Assembly: GCF_028656955.1 (NCBI RefSeq)
Contig: NZ_JAMDGY010000024.1
Location: 124,001 to 188,000, forward strand
Direction: 5' to 3'
Origin: Pseudomonas fontis
GTDB taxonomy: Bacteria; Pseudomonadota; Gammaproteobacteria; Pseudomonadales; Pseudomonadaceae
Length of the DNA: 64,000 bases
Positions 42,993 through 52,209 of this stretch are shown in pieces. The notes under the pieces are model-generated. The model ran no database searches, was not told where the DNA came from, and saw only the letters and a program-made list of their open reading frames with translations. Made by a program: the position numbers and the translations under genes. Numbering within the stretch: the first letter of the stretch is position 1; each line of letters begins with the position of its first letter.

Positions 42993-43097
42993 CAAAACCG
43001 TTTGAGCGACTGTTTTTAGCCGCTTTCAGGTACATCCCACGGCGGATAAACCGTAAGATGGCCCCATTCATTCAAGCTCATGCTTTTGGAGCTGATC

Positions 43098-43763
43098 ATG
43101 GCCCCGCGAATCAAGACCCGCGAGCGCATCGTGCAGAACAGCCTGGAGCTGTTCAACCAGCAGGGCGAACGCAGCGTCAGTACCAACCACATTGCCGCGC
43201 ACATGGAAATTTCGCCCGGCAACCTCTATTACCATTTCGCCAACAAGCAGGAAATCATCGCCGTCCTCTTCACCCAGTATGAAGAGCAGGTGGAAAGTTT
43301 CCTGCGCCCGCCCCAGGGCCGGGCTGCCACGGTCGACGACAAGCGCTTCTACCTCAAGGAGCTGCTGGCGGCGATGTGGAACTACCGCTTCCTGCACCGC
43401 GACCTCGAACACCTGCTCGACAGCGACAAGGAACTGGCCGCGCGCTACCGGCGTTTCTCGCAGCGCTGCCTGTTGCAGGGCCAGGCGATCTATCGCGGCT
43501 TCGTCGAGGCCGACATCGTGGCCATGGACACCGTGCAGATCGAGTCGCTGACCCTCAACGCGTGGATCGTGCTGACCTCCTGGGTGCGCTTTTTGTGCAC
43601 CACCCGCGAGCAGTCCACGCACCTGAGCGAAGAAGCGGTCAAACGCGGTGTCTACCAGGTATTGGTGCTGGAGCTGGGCTTCGTCACCGCCCAGGCCCGA
43701 CCGGCGGTGGATGCCCTGTGTGAAGAATTCTACGTCCCGTTGAACCAGGCCCTGGAGCAGTAA
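43098..43763 (+). CDS. TetR-family regulator
   Basis: Transcription factor of 221 residues with an N-terminal TetR helix-turn-helix (residues about 12-57, RERIVQNSLELFNQQGERS then HIAAHMEISPGNLYYHFANK). A ligand-binding helical domain follows. GGAG lies 6 bases before ATG 43098. It is divergent from calB and probably controls the aldehyde dehydrogenase-GMC set through the palindrome described above. The C-terminal part suggests no specific ligand. Confidence 0.85.
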   Translation: MAPRIKTRERIVQNSLELFNQQGERSVSTNHIAAHMEISPGNLYYHFANKQEIIAVLFTQYEEQVESFLRPPQGRAATVDDKRFYLKELLAAMWNYRFLHRDLEHLLDSDKELAARYRRFSQRCLLQGQAIYRGFVEADIVAMDTVQIESLTLNAWIVLTSWVRFLCTTREQSTHLSEEAVKRGVYQVLVLELGFVTAQARPAVDALCEEFYVPLNQALEQ

Positions 43764-43811
43764 AGCCCGGCGCAACGGCGTTTGCCCCTTTCAATCGATA
43801 TGGAGACTGTC

Positions 43812-44669
43812 ATGCCCCTCGCGCAACTGATTGCACCCCAGCAACTGGCGGAGCGCCTCGAAGCGCCATCGTTGGTGATTCTCGATTGCCGTTTTGCGTT
43901 GGAGGACGTCGAGTATGGTCAACGCAGCTATGCCGAAGGGCATATCCAAGGGGCACATTTCGCCGACCTCGAGCGCGACCTGAGCGGGCCGGTGAGCAAG
44001 GGCGTGACCGGGCGTCATCCGTTGCCTGACCCAGAGCAACTGCTCGAGCGGTTGCGCAGCTGGGGCATCGACAACGACAGCGAGGTGGTGCTCTACGACG
44101 ACGGCCCCGGCGCCTTTGCCGCCCGGGCCTGGTGGTTGCTGGCCTGGCTGGGCAAGCGCAGCGGGGTATCGATCCTGGATGGCGGCCTGAAGGCCTGGCA
44201 CGCGGCGGGCCTGCCTTTGAGCCTGGACCTTGCAACAAAGCGCGAGGGTACGTTCAGCGGCACGCCGGATACTCATTTGCTGGTCAGCGCCGAGCTGCTG
44301 AACAAACACCTGAAGCAGCCGGACATGACCCTGCTGGATGCCCGCGGGCTGCCGCGTTTTCGTGGTGAGGTCGAGCCGATTGATCCGGTTGCCGGGCATA
44401 TTCCCGGGGCGCAGTGCGCGGCCTTCACCGATAACCTGGGCGCGGACGGGCGCTTCCTGCCGGCCGAACAGCTCAAGCAGCGCTTTGCCGAAAAACTGGC
44501 TGGTCGCGCCCCGGAAAAGCTGGTCGCCTATTGCGGCTCCGGGGTGACTGCCTGCCATAACCTGTTCGCCTTGTGCCTGGCGGGTTATCCACTGGCCAAA
44601 CTGTATGCCGGCTCGTGGAGCGAGTGGATCACCGACCCGACGCGTCAGGTGGCGACAGGCGACCAGTAA
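43812..44669 (+). CDS. Sulfurtransferase, 3-mercaptopyruvate/thiosulfate type
   Basis: Two-domain rhodanese of 285 residues. The inactive N-terminal domain runs to about residue 140. The C-terminal domain carries the active Cys in YCGSGVTACHN, the loop form seen in mercaptopyruvate sulfurtransferases and related SseA proteins. GGAG stands 7 bases before ATG 43812. The gene's end overlaps that of the convergent hydrolase by 41 bases. Whether its main donor is thiosulfate or mercaptopyruvate cannot be told with certainty. Confidence 0.87.
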   Translation: MPLAQLIAPQQLAERLEAPSLVILDCRFALEDVEYGQRSYAEGHIQGAHFADLERDLSGPVSKGVTGRHPLPDPEQLLERLRSWGIDNDSEVVLYDDGPGAFAARAWWLLAWLGKRSGVSILDGGLKAWHAAGLPLSLDLATKREGTFSGTPDTHLLVSAELLNKHLKQPDMTLLDARGLPRFRGEVEPIDPVAGHIPGAQCAAFTDNLGADGRFLPAEQLKQRFAEKLAGRAPEKLVAYCGSGVTACHNLFALCLAGYPLAKLYAGSWSEWITDPTRQVATGDQ

Positions 44670-45648
44670 GCCACTGCGGAATGCGCCGCTCCAGGTAATA
44701 CCCGGGCTGGCGCAGGCTGCCGTCGATAAAGCCGACGTGGCCGCCCCGGGCATGCAGCTCCAGGGTGGTCTGGCTCGGCAGCTCGCTGGCAGTGGGCAGG
44801 CTGTGGGCGAAGACGAACGGGTCGTCGCTGGACTGGATGATCAAGGTCCGGGTGCGGTTCTCGCCGAGGAAGTAGCGGCTCGATGAGCGCCGGTAGTAAT
44901 CGTCGGCATCGCGAAAACCGTGCAGCGGCGCGGTGACCCGGCCGTCGAAATCCCAGAAATTCTTCAGGTTCTCCAGCGGCCCGAGCTGGGCCAGGGTAGC
45001 CAGCCCTTCGTCGTGCCCGCGATGCTGGAAATGCCGTTGCTTGTCTTTGACGTAGGCAAGCATCTCGCGCATGAAATGCGCCTGGTAGACCCGCGAGAAG
45101 CCCAGGCCGATGCGGTCGGCGCACTGGTCCAGGCGAAATGGCACCGACACCGCCACGGCCGCTTCCAGCTGGCTGCCCGAACCACTCTCGCCCAGGTACT
45201 TGAGCAGCACGTTGCCCCCCAGCGAATAGCCCACGGCATATAGCGGCGCCATCGGCCGCTGCGCGCGCAGGTGGCGCACGACCTCGGCGAGGTCTTCGCT
45301 GGCGCCGGAGTGGTAGCTGCGCGGCAGCAGGTTGGGCTCACCGGAGCAACCGCGCCAGTTCACCGCCACGCTGGCCCAGCCATAGGCCTGCAAGGCCTGC
45401 TGCAACCCCACCACGTAATGTGAACTCGACGAGCCGGTCAGCCCGTGCAGCACCAGCACCAGCGGGGTATCGGGCTGGTGCGGGCCGCTCCAGTCGAGAT
45501 CGAGAAAGTCGCCGTCCTCCAGCCACAGGCGTTCGCGTTGATGGGCCAATGGCAGCGACTTGCGCCACAGTGGCCCCCAGAGGGTTTGCAGGTGTGGATT
45601 GCCCAGCCCCGTGGCAGGTCGGAAGGGCTGGGACGGGTTAGGCAACAT
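44629..45648 (-). CDS. Alpha/beta hydrolase, YheT-like
   Basis: Hydrolase of 339 residues close to E. coli YheT, of unknown physiological substrate. It has GNPHLQTLWG near the N-terminus, the oxyanion-side VLVLHGLTGSSSSHY, the nucleophile elbow GYSLGGNVLLKYLGE and a C-terminal HARGGHVGFIDG with the catalytic His. ATG 45648 fits the family. The 3' end overlaps the sulfurtransferase gene tail-to-tail by 41 bp (44629-44669), and both reading frames are well supported. Confidence 0.87.
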   Translation of the reverse strand: MLPNPSQPFRPATGLGNPHLQTLWGPLWRKSLPLAHQRERLWLEDGDFLDLDWSGPHQPDTPLVLVLHGLTGSSSSHYVVGLQQALQAYGWASVAVNWRGCSGEPNLLPRSYHSGASEDLAEVVRHLRAQRPMAPLYAVGYSLGGNVLLKYLGESGSGSQLEAAVAVSVPFRLDQCADRIGLGFSRVYQAHFMREMLAYVKDKQRHFQHRGHDEGLATLAQLGPLENLKNFWDFDGRVTAPLHGFRDADDYYRRSSSRYFLGENRTRTLIIQSSDDPFVFAHSLPTASELPSQTTLELHARGGHVGFIDGSLRQPGYYLERRIPQWLTGRLSPPDASGR

Positions 45649-45694
45649 GCGGGTGTTCTCACTGTGGTTCTGTTGTTCAGTGTATGCCGTGTAT

Positions 45695-47074
45695 TCATTC
45701 ACCGCCGGGGCTGGGCAGCGGTTCCTGGGCAACCGTGGGGCCGACACCGACCTGCACCAGTCTGTCGAGCACCAGGTGTTTTTTCAACACGACCTTCAGC
45801 TGATCGAGGGTCAGCTTCTGCACGGCCTCCAGCAAATGCCCGCGCTGGTCCAGCGGCAAGTGGTTGAAGCCGATGTCGCGCAGGTGGCGGGCGATGTCTT
45901 CGTTGCTCACGGCATTCAGCAACAGGGTGCCGCGCAGGTACTGGCGCGCATCGTCGAACTCCTGCTCGGTCGGGCCCTCATTGGCGAAGGTCTCGAGCAG
46001 GTTGTGGATCAGTTCCATGGTCGCCTGCTGGTACCGGGCCTCGACATTGGCCTGCAAGGTCCACAGGCCCGAGGTGGAATGGCTGGTCAGCTCGGAATAA
46101 GGGTCGTAGCTCAGGCCGTGGCGGTTGCGCACCTGCTCGATCAGGCGACTGGAGACATTCCCGCCGAGGATCAGGTTGGCCACCGTCAGGGCGGGCAGGT
46201 CGGGGTCGTCCGCCGCCACGGCGGGCAGGCCGAACAGCAGGTGGGCCTGGTTGCCCAGGCCGTCGAGCTGATAGATCTCGGCGTCCTGCCTGGTCGGCAA
46301 GGCCATGGCCGACTGCGCCGGACCCTGGGGCAGGGCGTTGGAGACGCGTTCGGCGATCTGCCGGGCCTGCGCGTCACTGAGGTCGCCGACCAGCACGATC
46401 AGCGCATTGCTGGCGCTGAAGTGGCGCTGGTAGAAGTCGCTCAGGTCGGCCACGTCCAACCCTGCCAGGTGCTCCACTGTGCCGTGCAGTGGGGCGGCAA
46501 AAGGGTGGCCTGCGTACAGGTGGTGATACAGCTGCTCGCTGGCGCGGTATTTGTCGCTCGTGGCCAGTGCTTGCAGGCGGTTGAAGAACTGGTCCTGCAC
46601 CAGGGCGAGCCTGTCTGGCGGGAACGTTGGTTCGCCCAGCAGTTCGACGAACTGCGCCACTGCCGCCTCCCGGGGGGCTTGCCGGCTGAGGCTGCGCAGG
46701 GTCAGTGTGGCACGCTCACGGTCGAGGGTCTTGTCGAAGCGTGCGGCACTGGCGTCGAAGGCTTCGGCAATTTGCTCGGCAGCATGGCTGCGGGTGCCCT
46801 CGTCGAGCATGCTCAAGGTCAGCCCGGCCAGGCCAAAGGCGCTGGTATTGCGCCCGCTGCCTGCGGCGAAGGTGACCTGCAGGTCGAACATCGGCAGGTG
46901 CCGGCTGGGCATGAACAATACGCGTGCACCCTGTGCGGTCTGCCAGGCCTGGATCGGCAAGGGCGGCAGCGGCGAGAGGGGTGGGGCGGCCTGCAACGAA
47001 GTCAGCGCACTGGCACTGGCACCGCTGATCAACGTCAGCAGGGCGAAGGCGAGCAGCGGGAAACATCTATTCAT
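45695..47074 (-). CDS. M16-family peptidase homologue, degenerate partner (pair 2)
   Basis: M16 (pitrilysin) protein of 459 residues with a signal peptide (MNRCFPLLAFALLTLISGASA). At the place of the zinc motif HxxEH it reads SMLDEGTRSH, so it lacks the metal site and cannot be catalytic by itself. The C-terminal domain keeps the RNRHGLSYDPYSE segment that helps bind substrate in two-subunit M16 enzymes. Its start overlaps the end of the next gene upstream by 8 bases. The two probably form a heterodimer in the cell envelope. Confidence 0.9.
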   Translation of the reverse strand: MNRCFPLLAFALLTLISGASASALTSLQAAPPLSPLPPLPIQAWQTAQGARVLFMPSRHLPMFDLQVTFAAGSGRNTSAFGLAGLTLSMLDEGTRSHAAEQIAEAFDASAARFDKTLDRERATLTLRSLSRQAPREAAVAQFVELLGEPTFPPDRLALVQDQFFNRLQALATSDKYRASEQLYHHLYAGHPFAAPLHGTVEHLAGLDVADLSDFYQRHFSASNALIVLVGDLSDAQARQIAERVSNALPQGPAQSAMALPTRQDAEIYQLDGLGNQAHLLFGLPAVAADDPDLPALTVANLILGGNVSSRLIEQVRNRHGLSYDPYSELTSHSTSGLWTLQANVEARYQQATMELIHNLLETFANEGPTEQEFDDARQYLRGTLLLNAVSNEDIARHLRDIGFNHLPLDQRGHLLEAVQKLTLDQLKVVLKKHLVLDRLVQVGVGPTVAQEPLPSPGGE

Positions 47075-48416
47075 GGGGGGGCTCCGGGGTCGTCAGGTAG
47101 GCGGTGGTGAGGCGCTCGCGGGTGAAGTAGGTCTGGGCCACGTGTTGCACCTGCTGCGCGGTGACGGCGTGCAGTTCGGTTTCGGCGTCTGCCCGCCAGG
47201 CCAGGGGCAGCGCGCTGCCGAGGTACTCGGCCAGATCCCCGGCCTGCCCTTCGAGGGCGTCGCGGGCAAACACCTCATCGGCCAGCAGGCGGTTTCTCGC
47301 CCGTTCGACTTCGGCGACGGTGGGTGGTGTGTCCTTGAGTTGTTGCAGTTGCGCCCGGAGTGCGTGCTCCAGGGTGGCCAGCGGTGCGGGCTGGCTGGCA
47401 TTGATGTGGGCGCTAAGGCTGAACAGCGCATCGCCCCGGGCGATGGCGGCGTAGCGCACGTCGATCTGTTGCAGCAGTGGCTGCTCGCGCTCCAGGCGCA
47501 GCGGCAGGCGGGCGCTGCGCCCACTGGCCAGTAACGCCGCCGTCAGGCGCAGCGCCGCGACATCCTGTGGTGCCTGGGCAGTGGCTCGCGAGGGTACGTT
47601 GAAGCCCATCAGCAGGTACGGTGTGCTGTGCAGGTCTTCAATATGCACGGTGCGTGCGCCGGGGTTTTGCAGTTCCAACGGGGGCATCGAAGTAGGCAGC
47701 TGGCGTGCCGGCAAGCGGCCGAAATGCCGCTCGGCCAGTTTTTTCACCTGCTCGCCCTGGACATCCCCGACCACCACCAGGCTGGCGTTGTTCGGCGCGT
47801 ACCAGCTGCGGTACCAGTTCCGCAGGGCGTTCGGCGAGAGGCGTTCGATATCCTGCGGCCAACCGATCACCGGTGTGCGATAACCGCTGGCCGGAAAGGC
47901 CTGGGCCAGCCACAGCTCGTGCAGGCGCTCGGTGGGAAAGTCGTCGATGGATTCGCGGCGCTCGGCAAGCACGGCCTCGATTTCCCGCACAAACTCTTCG
48001 TCAGCCAAGCGCGCCCCGCTGAGCAGGTCGGCGCCTAGCTCCAGGGCCACCTCCAGGCGCTCGCTGGGCAGGGTGAGGTGATAAACCGTGTAGTCGGGGG
48101 TGGTGTAGGCATTGTCGCGCCCGCCCAGGCGCTCGACGATTCGCGAGAACTCACCTGGCTCGGTTTTTTCGCTGCCGCGAAACAGCAGGTGTTCCAGGGC
48201 ATGGGACAGGCCGGACTGGCCGGGTGGCTCATGGCTTGAACCGACGCGTACGACCAGCTGGGCGGTGACCACGGGGGCACGCGGGTCGTGCTGCACGACG
48301 ACCTGCAGGCCGTTGTCCAGGATGAAGGTGCTGGGGAGGGGGGCTTGGGCCTGTGCCGTGCCGAGGGCCAGCAGCAGGCTGGCAAGGCCGAGGCTAAAGA
48401 GCCGATGTCGTCGCAT
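47067..48416 (-). CDS. M16-family zinc peptidase, catalytic partner (pair 2)
   Basis: Exported M16 peptidase of 449 residues. A signal peptide (MRRHRLFSLGLASLLLALGT, then AQA) is followed by the inverted zinc motif HALEH (His72, Glu75, His76) in GQSGLSHALEHLLFRG. A downstream Glu in EAVLAERRESIDD provides the third ligand. It is one of two catalytic copies in this region; the other is at 50625-51980. The start at 48416 was chosen because it heads the signal peptide. It is transcribed with, and overlaps, the degenerate partner. Confidence 0.92.
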   Translation of the reverse strand: MRRHRLFSLGLASLLLALGTAQAQAPLPSTFILDNGLQVVVQHDPRAPVVTAQLVVRVGSSHEPPGQSGLSHALEHLLFRGSEKTEPGEFSRIVERLGGRDNAYTTPDYTVYHLTLPSERLEVALELGADLLSGARLADEEFVREIEAVLAERRESIDDFPTERLHELWLAQAFPASGYRTPVIGWPQDIERLSPNALRNWYRSWYAPNNASLVVVGDVQGEQVKKLAERHFGRLPARQLPTSMPPLELQNPGARTVHIEDLHSTPYLLMGFNVPSRATAQAPQDVAALRLTAALLASGRSARLPLRLEREQPLLQQIDVRYAAIARGDALFSLSAHINASQPAPLATLEHALRAQLQQLKDTPPTVAEVERARNRLLADEVFARDALEGQAGDLAEYLGSALPLAWRADAETELHAVTAQQVQHVAQTYFTRERLTTAYLTTPEPPHE

Positions 48417-48493
48417 GAGTCCATTCCTGTGCGGTGGGTGACCGGCAACAGGATCCGCGCAGGCAGGCGACGAAAGGCGGTACTTAAATAGCA

Positions 48494-48519
48494 CAAGGGC
48501 CGCATGAGAGCGGCCCTTG
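48494..48519 (-). terminator. Hairpin after rsmD
   Basis: A perfect 10-base stem, CAAGGGCCGC with GCGGCCCTTG, loop of 6, lies 8 bp beyond the rsmD stop codon. A few T follow (TGCTATTT) on the minus strand. It may limit read-through into the second M16 pair, though some linkage remains possible. Confidence 0.55.
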
Positions 48520-48527
48520 TCGGTGGG

Positions 48528-49133
48528 TCAGTCAGCCTTGCGCTGCCAGAGCGCATAGTGGACCTGGCCGGATTTCTTCTCGCGGTGCAGTCGCCACTTG
48601 TCCGGCATTTGCAGGTTGGAAGGCGACCTTTCGCTTTCGGTGTAGACCCAGGCGTTTTCGCTCAGCCACTGGCGCTCTTCGAGCAGGGCGCAGGTGGCGG
48701 GCAGCAGGTCCTGGTGGAAGGGCGGGTCGAGGAACACCACGTCGAAGGTGTATTTCGGCTCGCCGCTCAGGTAACGCAGGGCATCGCTCTGCACCACCTG
48801 GCCACGCTCACGCGGGCAGCGCAGCAGTTCCAGGTTGTCGCGCAAGCTGCTGATGGCGACTGCGCTGCTGTCCAGGGCCACGGCATCTTTCGCCCCGCGC
48901 GACAGGGCTTCGAGGTACAGCGCGCCACTGCCGGCAAAGGCGTCCAGCACGCGGGCGCCCTCGATATGCGGCGCCAGCCAGTTGAACAGGGTTTCCCGCA
49001 CGCGGTTGGGCGTCGGGCGCAGGCCCGGCGCGTCCGGGAAGGTCAGGACGCGGCTGCGCCATTCGCCAGCGATGATGTTCAGCTTGCCAAACGTTGCCGC
49101 TGGCTTGGCCTGTTTTGTAGAAGGATGGGCCAT
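48528..49133 (-). CDS. rsmD: 16S rRNA (guanine-966-N2)-methyltransferase RsmD
   Basis: Methylates G966 of 16S rRNA. The 201-residue protein has the conserved RPTPNRVRETLFNWLAP, the SAM motif VLDAFAGSGALYLEALSRGA and the catalytic DPPF in VVFLDPPFHQDLLP. Its start shares one base with the stop of the upstream M16 gene (TAATG), so it is translated with that pair. It stands between two M16 gene pairs. Confidence 0.96.
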   Translation of the reverse strand: MAHPSTKQAKPAATFGKLNIIAGEWRSRVLTFPDAPGLRPTPNRVRETLFNWLAPHIEGARVLDAFAGSGALYLEALSRGAKDAVALDSSAVAISSLRDNLELLRCPRERGQVVQSDALRYLSGEPKYTFDVVFLDPPFHQDLLPATCALLEERQWLSENAWVYTESERSPSNLQMPDKWRLHREKKSGQVHYALWQRKAD

Positions 49134-50632
49134 TAATGCTCCGGTACACCGAGCGGCTGCTCGGTTGGGTTATCGGTCGGCGGCGGCAGTTCTTTCTGCG
49201 GCACGCTCGGCCCGGCGGTGACGATGACCATCTTGTCGGCGGCCAGGTGTTTGTTCAGGGCATCCCGGACCTGCTCGGTGGTGAGCTTCTGGGATTGCTG
49301 CATGTAGTCTTGCAGGTAGGTCAGCGGCAGGTTGTAGAAGCCGATGGCGCCCAATTGCCCGACGATGCTCGCGTTGCTGGCATTGGCCAGCGGGAAGCTG
49401 CCGGCCAGTTCACGCTTGGCGTCGTCCAGCTCCTGCTGGGTCGGGCCGGATTTCAGGTAGTCGCGCAGAAGGTCCTGGACCAGCTTGAGCGTGCCTTCGC
49501 TGAGCTCGGCACGGGTCTGCAGGTTGATCATGAACGGCCCGCGCACCTGCATCGGGCTGAACACGGAGTATACGCCGTAGGTCAGGCCGCGTTTCTCCCG
49601 CACTTCACTCATCAGACGAGTGCCAAAGCTGCCACCGCCGAGAATCTGGTTGCCCAGGTTCAACGCGGCGTAGTCCGGGTCGGCACGGTCGATGCCCAGT
49701 TGGGCCAGCATCAGGTGGGTCTGCTTGGACGGGAAGTCGATGTGGTAGGCACCGGGCTTGGGTTCGGCCGGCTGAGGCAGCTTGGCCAGTGCCGGGCCCT
49801 TGGGCAGCGCGGCGGAGACCTGGGCGGCAATCGCCTGGGCTTCGTCGCGGCTCAGGTCGCCGACCAGCGCGATGACCACGTTGCCGGCCGCATAGGCCTT
49901 GGCGTGGAAGGCGCGCAGTTGCTCCAGGGTGATCGGCTTGATGCTCTTGGCATCGCCGTCGCTTGGGTGGGCATAGGGGTGGCTGCCGTACAGCTTCTCG
50001 AACAGCTCGATACCTGCCAGTTTGCCGGGGTTCTGTTTCTGGTACTCGAAGCCTGCGTACATCTGGTTCTTGATGCGCGCCAGGGCGTCCTCAGGGAAGG
50101 TCGGCTTGCCAACCACTTCGGCGAACAGCTTGAGGGCCGGATCGCGCTTGTCGGCGGCGCTCAGGCTGCGCAGCGAGGCCACGGCCATGTCGCGGTAGGC
50201 GCCGTTGCCAAAATCTGCACCCAGGCCTTCAAAACCCTGGGCGATGGCGGTGACGTCCTTGCCGGCCACACCTTCGTTCAGCATGGCATTGGTCAGGGTG
50301 GCCACGCCTGCGCTGTCGCCGTCCTGGCTGCTGCCGGCGGCAAAGGTCAGGCGCAGGTCGAACATCGGCAGCTCGCGGGCTTCGACGAACAGGACCTTGG
50401 CGCCTTCGGCGGTGTTCCAGGTCTGGATGTCCAGGGCGCGGCTGGCCGGCGGCTTGCCGTCCAGCTCCGCCAGCGATTGCAGGGTGTTGGCCGGCTTGGC
50501 CGCCGTGCTCGCTGGCTGCGCGGCACTGTCCGACTGTGCCGGCTTGGCCAGGAACAACACCAGCGCAACCACGGCAGCGAGGGTGACCAGGCCCATCAGG
50601 GTGTAGCGCGGGGTGCGGGTCTGCTCAGTCAT
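49133..50632 (-). CDS. M16-family peptidase homologue, degenerate partner (pair 1)
   Basis: M16 protein of 499 residues with an N-terminal membrane anchor (residues about 10-30, YTLMGLVTLAAVVALVLFL) rather than a cleaved signal. The zinc motif position reads NAMLNEG, so it is not catalytic. The C-terminal domain has the LMSEVREKRGLTYGVYS segment with the Arg and Tyr known to hold substrate in paired M16 enzymes. A Pro-rich tail follows. It overlaps the catalytic partner by 8 bases and shares its last base with rsmD. Confidence 0.9.
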   Translation of the reverse strand: MTEQTRTPRYTLMGLVTLAAVVALVLFLAKPAQSDSAAQPASTAAKPANTLQSLAELDGKPPASRALDIQTWNTAEGAKVLFVEARELPMFDLRLTFAAGSSQDGDSAGVATLTNAMLNEGVAGKDVTAIAQGFEGLGADFGNGAYRDMAVASLRSLSAADKRDPALKLFAEVVGKPTFPEDALARIKNQMYAGFEYQKQNPGKLAGIELFEKLYGSHPYAHPSDGDAKSIKPITLEQLRAFHAKAYAAGNVVIALVGDLSRDEAQAIAAQVSAALPKGPALAKLPQPAEPKPGAYHIDFPSKQTHLMLAQLGIDRADPDYAALNLGNQILGGGSFGTRLMSEVREKRGLTYGVYSVFSPMQVRGPFMINLQTRAELSEGTLKLVQDLLRDYLKSGPTQQELDDAKRELAGSFPLANASNASIVGQLGAIGFYNLPLTYLQDYMQQSQKLTTEQVRDALNKHLAADKMVIVTAGPSVPQKELPPPTDNPTEQPLGVPEH

Positions 50633-51980
50633 GAGCCTTCTCCTCGGGCAGGACGTGCGCGACGCTCAGGCGCTCGCGGATGAAGTAGGTACGTGCGGCC
50701 TTCTGGATGTCCGCCGGGGTCACGCTTTTCAGCTCGTCCAGCTCGCTGTCGATGAGCTTCCAGGACAGGCCGACGGTTTCCAGCTGGCCAATGGTGGTGG
50801 CCTGGCTGCTGATCGAGTCGCGGTCGTAGACCAGGCCGGCAACCACCTGGGCGCGTACGCGTTCCAGTTCTTCGGCTGTGGGCGGGGTGGTCTTCAGCTC
50901 ATCGAGCAGTTGCCAGAAGCCTTTCTCGACTTCGGCCAGGGTCTTGCCCTTCTGGGTGTTCGGCGTTGCCGAGAGCATGAACAGGCTGTCGCCCCGGGTG
51001 AACGGGTTGTAGCTGGAGGAGCTGCCGGCCACCAGTTCCTGCTGGCGCTCCAGGGTGCTTGGCATGCGTGCGCTGTAGCCGCCGTCGAGCAGGGCGCTGA
51101 TCAGGCGCAGGGCGTGCACGCTGCGCGGGTCCTTGGCGGTGGCCAGGCTTGGCACGTTGAAACCGTAGATCACGCTCGGCAACTGGGTTTTCACGTGCAT
51201 GGTCAGCAGGCGCTGGCCGGGCTCGGCGACTTCCAGCGGCAACTTGGCCGGTGGCACGGCGCGTTTCGGTATGCCGGCGAAGTACTTCTGTGCCAGGCCC
51301 TTGACCTCGTCGACGGTAATATCGCCGACCACCACCAGGGTGGCGTTGTTCGGCACATACCAGGACTCGTACCAGTGGCGCAGCTCTTCGACCTTCATGC
51401 GCTCAAGGTCGGCCATCCAGCCGATGGTCGGGGTGTGGTAGCCGCTGGCCGGGTAGGCCATGGCGCGGAACATCTCGAAGGCCTTGGAGCCGGGGTTGTC
51501 GTCGGTGCGCAGGCGGCGCTCTTCCTTGATGACCTCGATTTCCCGGCTGAACTCGTCGGCCGGCAGGCGCAGGCTGGCCATGCGGTCGGCTTCCATCTCC
51601 AGGGCTACCGGCAGGCGGTCGCGGGCCAGCACCTGGTAATAGGCGGTGTAGTCGTCGCTGGTGAAGGCGTTCTCTTCGGCGCCCAGGTCACGCAGGATGC
51701 GCGAGGCTTCGCCGGGGCCGAGCTTGCCGCTACCCTTGAACATCATGTGCTCGAGCGCATGGGACAAACCGGTCTGGCCCGGGGTTTCGTAGGTCGAGCC
51801 GACCTTGTACCAGACCTGCGAAACCACCACTGGGGCGCGATGGTCTTCGCGCACGACGACTTTCAGGCCGTTGTCGAGGATGAATTCGTGGGTGGGTTGC
51901 GAGTCGGCGGCGAAGGCTGCCATGGGAAGACAAATTGTGCTGAGCAGCAGGCCAGCGGCACGGCGGGCTAGAGCATTCAT
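50625..51980 (-). CDS. M16-family zinc peptidase, catalytic partner (pair 1)
   Basis: Exported M16 peptidase of 451 residues with signal peptide (MNALARRAAGLLLSTICLPMAAFA). The zinc motif is HALEH (His74, Glu77, His78) in GQTGLSHALEHMMFKG, with third-ligand Glu in EVIKEERRLRTDD. It begins the leftward run pair 1 - rsmD - pair 2. The gap to the divergent ftsY is 229 bp. Confidence 0.93.
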   Translation of the reverse strand: MNALARRAAGLLLSTICLPMAAFAADSQPTHEFILDNGLKVVVREDHRAPVVVSQVWYKVGSTYETPGQTGLSHALEHMMFKGSGKLGPGEASRILRDLGAEENAFTSDDYTAYYQVLARDRLPVALEMEADRMASLRLPADEFSREIEVIKEERRLRTDDNPGSKAFEMFRAMAYPASGYHTPTIGWMADLERMKVEELRHWYESWYVPNNATLVVVGDITVDEVKGLAQKYFAGIPKRAVPPAKLPLEVAEPGQRLLTMHVKTQLPSVIYGFNVPSLATAKDPRSVHALRLISALLDGGYSARMPSTLERQQELVAGSSSSYNPFTRGDSLFMLSATPNTQKGKTLAEVEKGFWQLLDELKTTPPTAEELERVRAQVVAGLVYDRDSISSQATTIGQLETVGLSWKLIDSELDELKSVTPADIQKAARTYFIRERLSVAHVLPEEKAHD

Positions 51981-52209
51981 TCGTAGTTCAACCTGTTGGG
52001 CTGCCCGCGTGGTCTTAGCGTCGGCGGGCTAGGAGGTGCTAGGATACTGATCCGGTTGCCAGTCGACCATGCCTGTCGCGGTCAAGCCCGCAGGTCTCCT
52101 AGACAAAATGTTGCGCATGAACCAGTCGGCCTAACCATAGTCTGTTCTGCGTTAAAAGAATTTTGAGGCGCCGCAGTGGCGCATCGCTACCCTGAGATAG
52201 CCGTCTTCC

